DNA of 48,826 nt from Hymenoscyphus infarciens. Its lineage: Eukaryota > Ascomycota > Leotiomycetes > Helotiales > Helotiaceae. Positions 1 through 11,253 of this stretch are shown piece after piece; positions within the stretch are counted from its first letter, which is position 1, and each line of letters opens with the position of its first letter. The DNA is taken from the NCBI GenBank assembly GCA_001414345.1, contig LLCB01000384.1, positions 1 through 48,826 on the forward strand, in the 5' to 3' direction. Made by a program: the position numbers and the translations under genes. The notes below the pieces were generated by a model. The model worked only from the letters and a program-made list of their open reading frames with translations. It was not told where the DNA came from and searched no databases.

Positions 1-1540
1 CCCCCCTCCCTCTAGCGTCTACGGACCTTAACCCCCCCCCCCCCTAAATCGACATCATATCAACTATTCCGCTACAAAGCGTTAAACGACCTTCTAGAGA
101 CATACACCGCTACCCCTAATACCTTCCTACTACTTCCCTCGAATCGGATACGAATTAGTTAAAATACGCTTTCTATTAGGACAAAACTCAAAAGCGAGCT
201 CTTAGCTAAGTTATCGCTGTTAATCCTAACTGAATATTATCTAACTCTACTCTAAACTTCTCTTGAACTAAAAGACTACGACTGTGGTTATGAACTAAGT
301 CTCTACTAGTATAAAGGTTAAAAGAGATAGAAGTTAAAAGAGATAGAAGTGGAATTAGAAGAAGAATACGCTGAAGAAACTTTTACCGACTTTAAAAGGT
401 CGCTTTTCGAGTATAGCTATACTTAGAGAGATACTAGAATTGAAACGCTTCTTTCATATCTATAGATAAGAAGTAAAACCAAAGTACTTTGGTTTAGAAT
501 ACCTATCTAGCTCCGAACTCTCTACAATCCAACAGCGACTCTTTCTTCGAAATCGGAAGATAAATAAGTCCTTAAGTACCTTAAAGGGAACAAGGTAATA
601 TGATAACCTTTGGTATTAAGTCTTTTAACTAGCTAAAACCCTACTAACTCTAATAAGAGTCTTATAGTCTTTACTTTCTTACTTTCTTTTACTTCTAGCC
701 AGGCTAGGAGTACTTTCTTTATTTAAACTTTTCGAATCGGATACGAATTAGTACGCTCTCGAAAGAATAGTAACCTCTTAGCTAAGTTATTACTATCTAT
801 GACATTATAGACTTTTCGTTTCTAACTTCACGTTTTTAAATTCTTTGAATCAGATACGAATCAGTACGCTCTTGAAGTGAGCTCTTAACTAAGTTATTAC
901 TACCTCTTAACTAAACGACCTCCAACTCTACTCTAAATTCGCCTTCGACTCTACTTTAAACTTTTTGTGATTTTTACTTTAAACTTTTTCTAACCTCCTA
1001 GACAGATTGGACCACTCTCTTTTAGCGAACGCTTACTTTAATATTAAAGGATTAGAAACGAAGTCTCTCTTTTATAAGCATCTTAACATGGTTCGGTTAC
1101 AATTTAGACCTAAAATCGATATCTCGACATCTTGTCTCGCTTACAACAAATTCGACAAATAAAGCATCTACGAACCCGGGTCAGCTACGATTTAGACCCT
1201 AACTTCCTCGCTTATAACAAAATCAAATATAATAAATGTTATAACAGTTATACTATCCCGATTCAGCCCTAAACGACAAGAGATAGAAGACTCAGGACAA
1301 GTCTTTTTTAAGAGAGAGGGATGTAATAGTATGCCGTCATCCTAGATAGCTAGGAGTACCTGCTACATATAAGGTTTTAGCAGTTGTTGTCTTATATTGT
1401 CTATTTTAAGAAGGTTACGTAGGTTCGGGCTTTTATATTAGCCGACGTATGACGTTGGTCGGTTTCGGACTCTTTTATACTGTCCGAACCTCTTATATAT
1501 TAGTATCGTTTAGAGCTGTCTTCGCTCTTTACCTTTAGTT
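1..1540 (+). mobile_element. RIP-degraded Ty3/gypsy remnant, inverted copy of the element at 32749-35619
   Basis: Read on the complementary strand, about 660-1540 matches about 32895-33620 nearly continuously: the LTR 3' part corresponds to about 1320-1540 and the adjoining internal part to about 660-1320. Examples are the shared stretches around AGCGTTCGCT and CTTCGTTTCTAATCC. The copy is therefore in opposite orientation to the right-hand element and runs off the left edge of the window. It keeps more C and G than the right-hand copy, so it is less heavily mutated. No open frame survives. The C-rich runs at 1-46 are homopolymers, not telomere repeats. Confidence 0.7.
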
Positions 1541-2640
1541 TTCGCGTTAATAACCACGAATAGACTACTTCTCTACTCTACTCCTGCCTTGTTGTTATAA
1601 GGAGATACTCTCTCTTAAATAACCCTTACTAATCGACTCTCTTATACTACTAAAAAGGTTAGGATCGTGTATAGTAAGTATAATAAGAAGAGAGATAAGA
1701 AGTAAGAGTATATAGTAGTAGATACTTTAGGTATAAATACTAGAAGGATTATCTATAATACCTTAATTTTATTACTACTTTTTAGTTACTTTTTACTACC
1801 TTTACTCTCCTTTTACTCTCTTTACTAAAGTACTTAAATAATTATAATTTAAGATTATTTAAGTACTTTAAGTACTACTTTGCTAATTATATACTAATTA
1901 CCTAATTAGGCTTAGCGTCTCTTACTCTTAGGTTAAATTATATCTATACTTATAGTATTAAAAGTCTTAATTATCTCTTTTCCTCTCTTATTTATTAGAT
2001 ACTTATATAACGTCATCGTTTATACTAAGTATATATATTACTTTTAATAATTTATAATATTTTAAATAATAGATTTAAAGTTATATTATACTTATATTTA
2101 GTATAGTACTAGGTAGTATATATTAATAGAGAGTAAGCAGCGAGCAATTACAATACGTATATATTTAATAGATATATATATACTATATTACCTTCTACTT
2201 TCTACCCTTACTTATACTTAAATTTTACGATTTAAGCTTTATAATTTAAGTATTACGAATTACAAATACCCTTACTTTAAGCTTTAAGATTACCGATTTA
2301 AGCATTTCAATTTACGTCTAAATAGCCTCTAAAAAATCTACGTTTATTAATTTACGATTTACGATTTACGATTTAGCTCTAAAGGGCTATATACTTAGAA
2401 ATCTAAGCTTTATGATTTACGATTTGCGATTTACGATTTACGATTTACGATTTAGTCGATTCCGACTTTTGGTACGTACGGGATGCCGTAACTAGGTTAT
2501 ATACTTTATTCTTATAAACGAGTTTACTTAAGCTAAATTTTAGATTTTCTATAGTAATAGAATTATATATGCTATAAGTAATACTAATAATTCAGACTAT
2601 TTGAAATGGAGAGTATATTTTACTCTATTAAACGAAGTTA
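1541..2640. other. AT-rich RIP-mutated DNA without a recognisable gene
   Basis: The stretch is dominated by TA/AT with hardly any CA or TG and has no coding potential on either strand. It ends rather sharply near 2640, where ordinary base composition resumes. Apart from the heptamer tract listed separately, nothing is recognisable in it. Confidence 0.7.
2343..2456. repeat. TTTACGA heptamer tandem repeat, two tracts
   Basis: The heptamer GATTTAC is repeated about four times at 2349-2376 and about six times at 2410-2455, the two blocks being separated by a short unrelated stretch; single degenerate copies occur upstream around 2225-2310. The unit keeps an intact CpG but contains no CpA, as expected of a repeat lying in RIP-mutated DNA. 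Confidence 0.8.
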
Positions 2641-2666
2641 CGGGAACAAAGTTTTAGATCCTCTGT

Positions 2667-3290
2667 TAATGATTTTTCATTAGAGGTTCATCTCCTTCTA
2701 TTCTTCTCTTCACCCGGTTTCTGTTTCGTTCTGCCAATTCTTCAGCGCTCAAATCCGCGCCTGGGACCTTACAGGCTCTCTTGTGAGACTGCACGCTTAT
2801 GGGAGACTTGGAAAAGGGCATTTCCTCTCCTTCCACAGCGAAAGGACCCTTCCAACGGCAGTTCTGTTAATCTGGGAGGTGTAATATCGAAGATTGAGAT
2901 TGCTCGTTGGGCCTGAAGATCTACCCAGTTGACCTAAAATTCCGCTTAGATGAAGCCTTTTTGGATACCGGAAGAGGCTGAAATGTGTTGCTGGAATTGA
3001 CCGCCAGGGCCAGGCTCGCGGTTGCCAATTCGTGAAGGTCTTTATTATCTTTGCTCTCGATGGCATCGATGTCCCCATAGAGGTAATACTTACCCGGTCG
3101 TGGTCATGTCCAATCTTTCCATTTCTGCTCGACTTAGCCCACGGGTCCCCTCGAACTGTGCTGCACACTTAACCTGTAGTTGCTCTGCGGTTAGTTTATT
3201 TTTAGTAGTGTTGATTGTGTCACGCCTCATAGCAGAGAGACGGTGTCCATCCGGTGCAGGCCTTTCCTGCTGAGTTGAGACCGCCTATTC
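2667..3290 (-). pseudogene. Unrecognised gene remnant (minus strand)
   Basis: Coding-like charged frames occur on the minus strand. One runs from a possible Met at 3230 (MRRDTINTTKNKL...) to a GTAAGT donor near 3094, and is preceded by a good branch site and AG near 3291. A second runs from about 3070 to a basic tail (AEELAERNRNRVKRRIEG) ending at 2667. In that second frame a TAG and a TAA interrupt the reading, both obtainable from glutamine codons by C to T. Exon structure downstream of 3094 is ambiguous because two frames look coding-like. The product is not recognised; it may be the C-terminal part of a nuclear or nucleic-acid-binding protein, judging only from its basic composition. Confidence 0.3.
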
Positions 3291-3323
3291 TATAATGTTA
3301 GCATGCTATAGTTCGTGTAATAG

Positions 3324-3695
3324 AAAAGAAACGGTAAAAGGAAAGGAACGTACCTCACGGCGGCTAGGTCCTCCACTGGGAAGCAAGTCGTTGCGTTGGG
3401 GTCGCCAGAAAGAGATGCTTTTTGGTGGAATCTGGATGCCAATATTAGGAGAGCTACCTGTGGAGGATATAATCGGTGGAGGGAAAAGGGGAAATATAAA
3501 GAGACATAGGCAGAAGATTCTTTGGATCAGTGGGGAGCTGAGGATTTGGAAATGGGATATTCCGCGGAGCCAACAGAAAGGTCAACGACTCTACCGGCAC
3601 CGAAGCCTATTGTTGCGAAGAGAGGAGGCCGTAAGCGAAAGACAGAGGAATTGTCTCTAGAGGAAATAAAAAAGCATATCAAGAGGAAATCTTAA
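3324..3695 (+). pseudogene. Unrecognised gene remnant with basic C-terminus (plus strand)
   Basis: One plus-strand frame is open from 3324, just after a stop at 3321-3323, to the terminal TAA at 3693-3695, interrupted once by TAG at 3507-3509 (from CAG by a CpA to TpA change, or the end of an unannotated intron). The first half is tryptophan-rich (DAFWWNLDANIRRATCGGYN); the second half ends in a lysine/arginine cluster (RGGRKRKTEELSLEEIKK), which looks like a nuclear-localisation type tail. There is no ATG at the start of the frame, so upstream exons are missing or destroyed. The family is not recognised. Confidence 0.35.
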
Positions 3696-3778
3696 ACGCA
3701 TGTAGCTTTGAAGTTCGTTCAAATATCCATTTTGCGAGTCCATAAAACAAAGAGAATTGATGATACAGCTACAAAATC

Positions 3779-5578
3779 TCAAAACTGCAACAACTCCTTA
3801 ATATCCTCCCTCACAAACTCCGGCTGCTCATCCTTCCCATTAAGCAATCCCAAATACCAACTTAGATCCCTCCCATCAAACTCCCTCTCACTGAACCCAT
3901 TTCCAAGATACCAGAATCGATTCTTCTTCTCGACAATTTGCAAGAAATGCTTTGAGAGGACCTCGGTGATTGGTAGAAAGGAGCAAAGACCATATGGGCC
4001 AAATGGACCATTGAAGACTGGATCTCAATTAGCAAATTTTCCAAGTATTTTGCTAGGCTTTGGACTTACTAAGATAGTTGGGAAAATGAGGAACGGTGAT
4101 AGAAAGATAGGTGCTGGGTACGTTTTTCCACTCCGCCAAACTCCTTCCCTCGCGGCCGATTGTGGGGGAGTGAGGTTTCCAGCTGACATCGAACCCGGTT
4201 GCACAAACGATTATGTCTGCTTCATGCTCAACCCCGTCGGCAGTTCTTGTTCCTTTGGATGTGATCTCAGCGATTGTGCCTTGAATCAAGTCGACATTGT
4301 CTTCACACAGTGCTTCTAGATAACCGTTTCCTGGTGTGGGACGACGGCAACCTACTGCAAAATCTTTAGGTACAATGGCGTCTGTAATCTATGGTTTCCT
4401 CTCCAATATTCTTCTCATCTCTTTCTCAGCGAATGCTCGTGCGGTAGTTTGCTCTTCAGAACCATTGATGATGAAGCGAAATCGCGAGTTGAGCTCAGAC
4501 TCGATATTCTTTCTGTATCGTAGATAGGTTTTGCGATCTGTCGCGGGAAGCTTCTTCTGTTCCTCGGTGTATTTGCAATTACCGCCGTCCTTGCCAGCGA
4601 AATTCGAGCTGAATCCAGCAGTTACCCAAGATCCGGATCTGACGAAACACTTCAGAGCCTTCACTTCCGGAAGAATGTTCGGTACGATCTGGATAGCGCT
4701 TGAACCTGAGCTGATGATAGCAACGGGTTTCCCTTCGAGATCAACACAAGAATCCCAGTTTGCGCTGTGAAGCATTGGCCCTTTGAACGACTGTCGCCCC
4801 TTGATAGCACGCCATTTCCATTTGCTGTTCCAACGTCAGAAATTGAGACTCATTGGGTGTGATCGGAACTCACTTTAAAACACCGGTTATCTTGACCAAG
4901 ATGTTACAACATCTTCAGGGTCTTCGCCTCGTTTTTCGCCTCGTTGAATTTTGACATGCCATTCCTGAGTTTCCTCTTTCCACCAAGCACCAATCTTGTG
5001 GCTAAGCTTGACGTACTGCCGTAATTTGTACTCATCTGCCAGTGTCTTGAAATACTGTAGGATTTCGGGGGCAGAAGAATAGCTAATTTTGGTAAGTAAG
5101 GATATTGATAGTGAAGAAGGAATCTTACTAGGAGGACCAGTGTGCCAATGGTGCCCATGAGAGCCGGTAATTGACGGACGGGATGTCCCATGCACAACCA
5201 GGATATCTTCAAAGTTCAATTAGTGCTGGACTAATCGATATAGTAATGGATAGCTTACCATTTTTCATACTAGGTACCTCCTATCTCTGGGTTATTTTCG
5301 TAGATTGTTCGATCAACATCGAAAGGAGAGGTGCCGATGTCAAGTGCAAAATTCAATGCACTCGCTCCAGCACCGATGGTGATACTCTTGATATTTCGGC
5401 CTTTACGATTTGGTTGCTCAAGAATGGTGTAAGGCTCTTCTGTTGCGGGAAGGCCATTTGTAGTTGCCTGGCCATTTTCGTTGACATGAGATTTGGTCTC
5501 GGCATTGATAAGTGCCTCCTTTACTTTGATATTTTCCAGGTCTGCACCCTCAACAATGCAACAATGGCAGGAGACATG
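3779..5578 (-). pseudogene. Baeyer-Villiger-type FAD monooxygenase pseudogene
   Basis: On the minus strand the family landmarks appear in order: the FAD Rossmann motif IGAGASALNFALDIG with a downstream IYENNPEIGGT, YPGCAWDIPSVNYRLSW, EILQYFKTLADEYKLRQYVK, the second dinucleotide motif VAIISSGSSAIQIVP, GCRRPTPGNGYLEAL, EADIIVCATGFD, and a C-terminus ending at 3779. Introns can be placed at 5207-5258, 5083-5128, 4825-4873 and 4018-4069; the one at 5083 splits a tyrosine codon exactly. The gene is dead. The expected Trp after GGT is TAG at 5270-5272; the codon spliced across the first intron reads TGA where the family has Arg; TAG stands at 4389-4391; and a one-base deletion near 4908 shifts the frame. 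A further frame change separates the only plausible ATG (5578) from the coding frame. It is divergent from the oxoprolinase gene. Confidence 0.85.
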
Positions 5579-6022
5579 ATGGTGATGGAATAGGGTGTCT
5601 GTATGAAGGACTGAAGTTTACTTAGTCAGGGAAGTATAGTGGACAAAAAGAAGAAAAGATACGCACCTTTAACATGAATTGAGCTCCCTCCACCACCACC
5701 ATTGAGGAGGATCAAACGAAATCATCAAGGAACCCTTGGACCCCCTCCATCCATTTCATTTGTGATAGTTGTTATTCGAGAAACACCACCTCCACAAGAG
5801 TTTGTGGGGCTCCACCTCCAACCTTCCACCTTTCCTCCACTTTCGAAATTGAGGGGTGAACATGCGTACACCTCCATGGCCAGCTGTTGCATCTTGCTAA
5901 GACGGATCAAAGGGCTACTTCTCACCATGCCGAGAACATAATATAGAGGTATCCTCAATTCATACGACGATGTCGAGCTGAGAATTTATCTTGAGCGTTA
6001 TTTTTCCGACGAAATTTCAAAG
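5579..6022. promoter_or_regulatory. Intergenic region between divergent monooxygenase pseudogene and oxoprolinase gene
   Basis: About 440 bp separate the two divergent genes, so it should hold both promoters. It contains a CCACCACCACCA-type tract at about 5690-5702 and several CACC/CTCC-rich stretches to about 5840. Open frames on both strands at about 5702-5958 look like chance: composition is low complexity and no family was recognised. No TATA box or clear factor site was assigned. Confidence 0.4.
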
Positions 6023-9000
6023 ATGCCTGGTAAAATTGAACAACCTGGCCTCCGTATCTCAATTGGTAATCGACACCCTTCGTGCACGTGATCTTCCAGC
6101 CACATCTCACTGACCCTCATTTTGAAGATCGTGGTGGAACTTTCACCGATTGTGTTGCCAAAGTACCTGGAAAAGACGACATAGTCGTCAAAATCCTTTC
6201 AGTAGACCCTCGAAACTATGCAGATGCACCATCAGAGGCCATTCGGCAAGTATTGGAGCAACATTATGGCAGAACGGTTCCGCGAGAGTCCAAACTGGAC
6301 CTCACCGATATTGAATGGATCCGAATGGGAACGACGGTAGCAACAAATGCTTTACTTGAGAGAAAAGGAGAGCGAACCGCTCTTTTGATTACAGAAGGCT
6401 TCAAAGTATGTTCACCGCGAAAGATGTCCCGGTCATCTCCTCAGCTTGTACACCAATTTTGGTGCGGACCTCGCGTTCCCCCCTCGTGAGAGGGGGTTTT
6501 GAGCTTTCTTTGATGTTACGCCGGGAGCAAGATTATAGGAGATACATATTCCTTCATCACTCTATCTAATATCTTGCTTCCATATTTCAAAATCATGGGT
6601 TTTGTACTGATTTACGCACTAGGATCTCCTTCATATTGGGAACCAGTCACGGCCACATATGTTTGAGCTCGCCATCAGAAAGCCGGATGTATTGTACTCA
6701 AGAGTTATTGAAGTCTCCGAACGTGTAGTTCTGGAGCAATGCACAGAGTCTGGAAGGGCAAAGCAATCTTTCACTGCTCCAGCCGTTTCTAAGACTGCGA
6801 TTGGCATCACAGGGGAAACCGTACACATCTTGAAATCATTAGGTGGGCAAAGTACAACATATTTTAGATTCTCAAAACGCTAACTTCAAGAAGATCTCGA
6901 GAAAATTCGTCGAGATCTCAAGAGCCTTTTCGAAGAGGGTTACAGAGCTCTCGCTGTGTGTTTGATGCACTCATACACTTACCTAGACCACGAAATGCAA
7001 ATTCTAGATCTTGCAAGAGAAGCCGGATTTGAACACGTATCTCTTTCAAGTCAAGTTTCCCAAAGAACGAAAATCGTACCGAGAGGGAACTCGGCAACTG
7101 TCGATGCATATCTTACACCGGCAATCCAAGGCTATTTGGATACCTTTACAAGCAACTTCCATGATCTTGATAATAGTGAGACGAAGATTGAATTTATGCA
7201 GTCTGATGGCGGACTGGTTCCATACAAGAAGTAAGGCTCATGTCTATCACAGTTTTGCTGGTCAATCAAAATACTAACAATATTCAGACTGTCTGGCCTC
7301 AAATCAATTCTGTCAGGGCCAGCTGGAGGGGTCGTTGGATATGCTCAAACCTCATATGACCCAGAGAACCCAGTTCCTGTGATTGGTTTTGATATGGTGA
7401 GCCACTCCATGGACAATCTTTCCCAAATATTCTAACATTCATAGGGTGGAACGAGCACCGATGTCAGCAGATACGATGGTTATCTAGAACACATATTTGA
7501 GACAACCACAGCTGGTGTGGTCGTCCAGAGTCCCCAACTCGATATCAATACTATTGCCGCAGGCGGAGGTTCAATTTTGACGTGGCAAAACGGCCTTCTG
7601 ACAGTTGGGCCTGAGAGCGCATCGTCACATCCGGGTCCTGCGTGTTACCGCAAAGGTGGCCCTCTCACCGTCACTGACGCAAATCTGTTTTTGGGAAGGC
7701 TGGTACCCCAGTTCTTTCCTTCTGTATTTGGGCCGAATGAAAATGAACCGTTGGACCGCGAGGCATCAGTAAAAAGGCTTCAGGAGATTGCAGATGTCAT
7801 CAACAAAGAAACTGGCAAACCATTCTCACTAGAGGAAATCGCAGATGGGTATGGTTCCTGATCTGTGGACTTTTGTTCTTACTAACTGTATTGCAGATTC
7901 ATTCAAATAGCCAATGTTGCAATGTGTGGCCCCATTCGAACTTTGACTGAAGGCCGAGGTCATGATACCAGTAAACACGACCTAGCTTGCTTCGGTGGAG
8001 CTGGTGGCCAGCATGCTTGCTCAATCGCCGAAGGGTTGGGTATCCGTAGGGTTCTGGTACACAAGTATAGCTCTATTCTCTCCGCATATGGCATCGGACT
8101 GGCCGAGGTGGTTCACGAAGAACAACTTCCATGCGCGAAGACTTTCGACTTGGCTAGCTCAGCTACTATTGCAGCAGATCTTGACATACTGCAAGAAAAG
8201 GCGGGAGAAAACCTCAAAGAAGGTGGCTTCAATGGCCTAGTAGAGTATCAGCGCTTCCTCAGCATGAGGTACGATGGTTCCGACACATGCCTAACGATCA
8301 CCGGGGACCCAAAAATAGACAGTCGTGAACATTTTATCGAAAACCACTTCCGAGAATTTGGCTTCAACCCTACAAACCGGTCAATCCTTGTCGACGAACT
8401 TCGAGTGCGCGCAATCGGAAAGAGCTCAATTTCTGAAGAGAACTCAATATTTGAAGAGCTGAAAAGTTTCTCAGAGACAAAGCCCTCACCCAAAACAACA
8501 GACACACAATCCGCCTATTTTACCCAGCTTGGCTGGGTCCAAACCCCAGTCTTCAAACTCGAGACCTTAAAAGCTGGAACCAAACTCACAGGGCCTGCTC
8601 TATTGATTGACAAAACCCAGACTATTCTCGTGAATCCAGAATCAGTGGCAACTATCTTGAGCCGGATGGTCGTGATAGACGTTGTGGCACAGGTACAAGC
8701 AAAGATCAGCTCAGATACATTGGATCCCATCCAACTCTCCATTTTCCGACATCGTTTTTTCGGAGTTGCTGAGCAAATGGGTCGAGTGTTGCAGAAGACT
8801 AGTGTCAGTGCCAATATCAAGGAACGGCTGGATTTTAGTTGTGCAATCTTTACACCAGAAGGGGACCTCGTAGCTAACGCACCTCACGTTCCTGCCATGA
8901 TTGGAAGTATGGCATTCGCTGTACGGGGCCAGATCGACCAGTGGAGAGGAAAGCTCCAGGATGGTGATGTACTGTTGTCAAATGCTCCAGAACGAGGTGG

Positions 9001-10449
9001 TGTTCATCTTCCGGATCTCACAGTTATTACCCCCGTGTTTGAAGCAGGAGGAAAGGATATAATTTTCTGGGCTGCGAGTCGTGGGCACCATGCGGATGTG
9101 GGCGGCACCCTTCCCGGCTCTATGCCGCCAACATCACGGGAACTTTGGGAAGAGGGAGCTTATTTGGATTCATTTCTTCTCGTCAGGAATGGTGTTTTTG
9201 CGGAGCAGGAATTAACTAAGATCATGCTGGAAGAACCAGCGAAATACCCGGGATGCAGTGGCACTCGATGCTTGGCTGACAACATCTCGGATTTGAAGGC
9301 GCAGGCCGCGGCAAACCATACCGGCATCAAATTGATCCATCAGTTAATTACAGAATATACCATGGATGTCGTATTGGTATGTATTCCTTCTGATCGTGGG
9401 ATTTGAATCCAATGCTGACTTGATCATAGTACTACATGAAGGCCATTCAAGATTCAGCAGAACTGGCAATCCGAAATCTTCTCAAAGAAGCTGCTAAAAC
9501 AACTGGAAACGTCCTAGAAGCAATGGATCACATGGATGATGGCACGCCTATTTGTCTCAAAATCACTATCGATCAGGATGGATTCGCTGTATTCGACTTC
9601 ACAGGCACCGGCCCAGAGGTCTACGGCAATTGGAATGCCCCAATCGCTATCTGCAATTCCGCCGTTATTTATTCATTGCGCTGTCTCGTGAAATCCGATA
9701 TTCCCCTGAATCAAGGATGCATCAAGCCGATCAAGATTATAGTGCCGGATGGATCGTTACTCAACCCAAATCCGGAAGCTGCTGTCTGTGCCGGTAACGT
9801 GTTGACATCGCAACGTCTGGTCGACGTGATTTTCAAAGTGTTTGGTGCTATGGCAGCCAGTCAAGGCTGTATGAACAACTTTACATTCGGTATTAACGGA
9901 GAAGAGGGGTTCGGTTATTACGAGACCATTTGTGGTGGTTCCGGTGCGGGCCCAACTTGGAACGGAACGAGTGGTGTGCACACGAATATGACCAACACCA
10001 GAATCACGGATCCCGAGTCCCTGGAAAGAAGATATCCTGTTGTTCTGCGGGGATTCTCGTTGAGGCCTGGGAGTGGCGGCGATGGACAGTATCGTGGTGG
10101 TGATGGAATTATTCGTGATGTTGAGTTCCGGATACCCATGACTGCTTCGATTTTGTCAGAACGGAGAAGTTTCGCTCCTTATGGGATGAAGGGAGGGGAT
10201 CCTGGTAAACGGGGCCTTAACCAGTGGATCAAGGGTAATGGGCGCATTATCAATCTTGGAGGAAAGAATTCGGTCGCTGTTTCTGCTGGGGATCGTGTTA
10301 TAATTAACACTCCCGGTGGAGGAGGATATGGGTTCAAGGGCGAGAATAAAGAGGCGGGAGTTGAAGAAACGAGTAAGAGTAAGAGGGAGTTTATTCCGGT
10401 TGCAAATGGTACTGTTGAACTTATTCGAAGTTTGGGGGATTCGGCGTAA
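6023..10449 (+). CDS. 5-oxoprolinase / hydantoinase A-B fusion protein, ATP-dependent
   Basis: Eight exons can be joined without a stop: 6023-6065, 6128-6405, 6623-6842, 6891-7230, 7288-7396, 7445-7848, 7897-9376 and 9430-10449, totalling 3894 nt (1297 aa), the usual length for eukaryotic 5-oxoprolinases. Order of domains: the N-terminal hydantoinase A domain with the phosphate-binding [10 protein letters not shown] (about 16-25) and [14 protein letters not shown]; the central hydantoinase/oxoprolinase domain with [12 protein letters not shown] (about 331) and [13 protein letters not shown] (about 500); the hydantoinase B domain from about 740 ([12 protein letters not shown]) to near the C-terminus. 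Family members open 5-oxoproline to glutamate using ATP in the cytosol (glutathione cycle); N-methylhydantoinase or a related cyclic amide is the alternative. The start was chosen because intron 1 then restores the DRGG motif. One intron (6843) has an atypical GTGGGC donor, and intron 2 is unusually long (217 nt). The gene looks intact. Confidence 0.92.
6479..6496. repeat. GC-rich hairpin inside intron 2 of the oxoprolinase gene
   Basis: CCCCCTC (6479-6485) and GAGGGGG (6490-6496) are perfect reverse complements separated by GTGA, giving a 7-bp all-but-one G:C stem with a four-base loop. It sits in the 217-nt intron 6406-6622, which is three to four times longer than the other introns of the gene. 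Confidence 0.7.
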
Positions 10450-10495
10450 TTAGGTTTATATCAATTTTAGAGCAAACGTAGCATCAAACTGAAGA

Positions 10496-11123
10496 ACTTG
10501 GCCGCACTGGCATGGTGGAATATTCTGCAAGATAGACGAGGAAATTTAAATTCAATCCAGCTAAACCATCTAGGTGACGAACCGGACACCAAATCGATCT
10601 TTGCAGCTAAACAAGCTCTCCTCGCAGCGAATGCTTCGATGCAGCTTTTGGCAGTATTGGCCGCCTCGCCATTTACGACTCTTTGCATCGTAACGAACTT
10701 GGAATGTTTGGTTTCGGATTTCACTCGCTGTTACTAGCAACTTCCTGCAAATCTGTCTGATCTAAATCCATTCCACGTCCTTACGCAGTCTCAGAATTCC
10801 CAAGTTTCGGCAGCTCTGGGATTATTCTGGGGTGACGGGTGACATGCCTTGTCTGTCTTGTAGCGAGGAGTGCAAAGCACTTTGGCATGCCGTACGAGTA
10901 GGATGTTTATCAACCAAAATTGCCTTGTCGACGCCCGATGATTTGCTCGTGGCAGGGGCAGGTCTAGTCGAGAGTAACCCAACCGCTGGCCTAGCAACGG
11001 CGGCACATCTCGCTCTGGGCAATTATGTTACCACCAGGCGATCCGGCGTAGGTGTAAATGAGAGCACACTTCACACTCTAAGCGAGGCATTGAAGGCCAT
11101 GCACGAAATGTCCACGCCTCAAC
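10496..11123 (+). pseudogene. Unrecognised gene, nonsense-mutated and cut by a Ty1/copia insertion
   Basis: A plus-strand frame reads as a helical protein (KSIFAAKQALLAANASMQLL) from about 10496 to 10738, where it meets TAG. The same frame then continues coding-like (NPFHVLTQSQNSQVSAALGL) to a TGA near 10839. A frame change near 10855 leads into a long frame (SNPTAGLATAAHLALGNYV) that stays open up to the copia LTR at 11124. Joining the sequence across the transposon (one target duplication removed) continues the same frame at 24386 for ten more codons to TAA at 24421-24423, suggesting the transposon landed near the 3' end of the reading frame. The TAG fits CAG to TAG and the TGA fits CGA to TGA. 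The family was not recognised; a C-terminal part of a fungal regulatory protein is only a guess. Confidence 0.45.
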
Positions 11124-11253
11124 TGTTGAAAGGATAGTATGAGGTTCGATATAATTGTATTACTTAAGCAATTCTAGAGGGGAATTGCTCTCTACTTATA
11201 TATAAGAGGGTTTAGGAAGACCTATATTATATAATAGGTATAGATATTTAACA
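11124..11253 (-). repeat. Left LTR of the Ty1/copia element (3' LTR in element orientation)
   Basis: This 130-bp copy aligns with 24253-24380. Its outer edge is much less mutated than its inner edge: it starts TGTTGAAAGG where the other copy has TATTAAAAGG, and keeps GAGGTTCGATATAATTG where the other reads AAGGTTTAATATAATTA. The differences are C/T and G/A transitions. Confidence 0.88.

Noticed and set aside
1..46. C-rich runs followed by TAAAT resembling telomere repeats
   Set aside because: The runs are homopolymers of varying length with no regular CCCTAA unit, and the DNA beyond is ordinary RIP-mutated repeat.
3353..3460. Minus-strand frame with good splice signals opposite the 3324-3695 remnant
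   Set aside because: The plus-strand frame in the same interval has a more protein-like composition and continues to a natural C-terminus, so the minus frame is probably antisense; not entirely settled.
5702..5958. Open frames on both strands between the monooxygenase pseudogene and the oxoprolinase gene
   Set aside because: Low-complexity Pro/Gly-rich translation, no family motif, and location in the expected divergent promoter.
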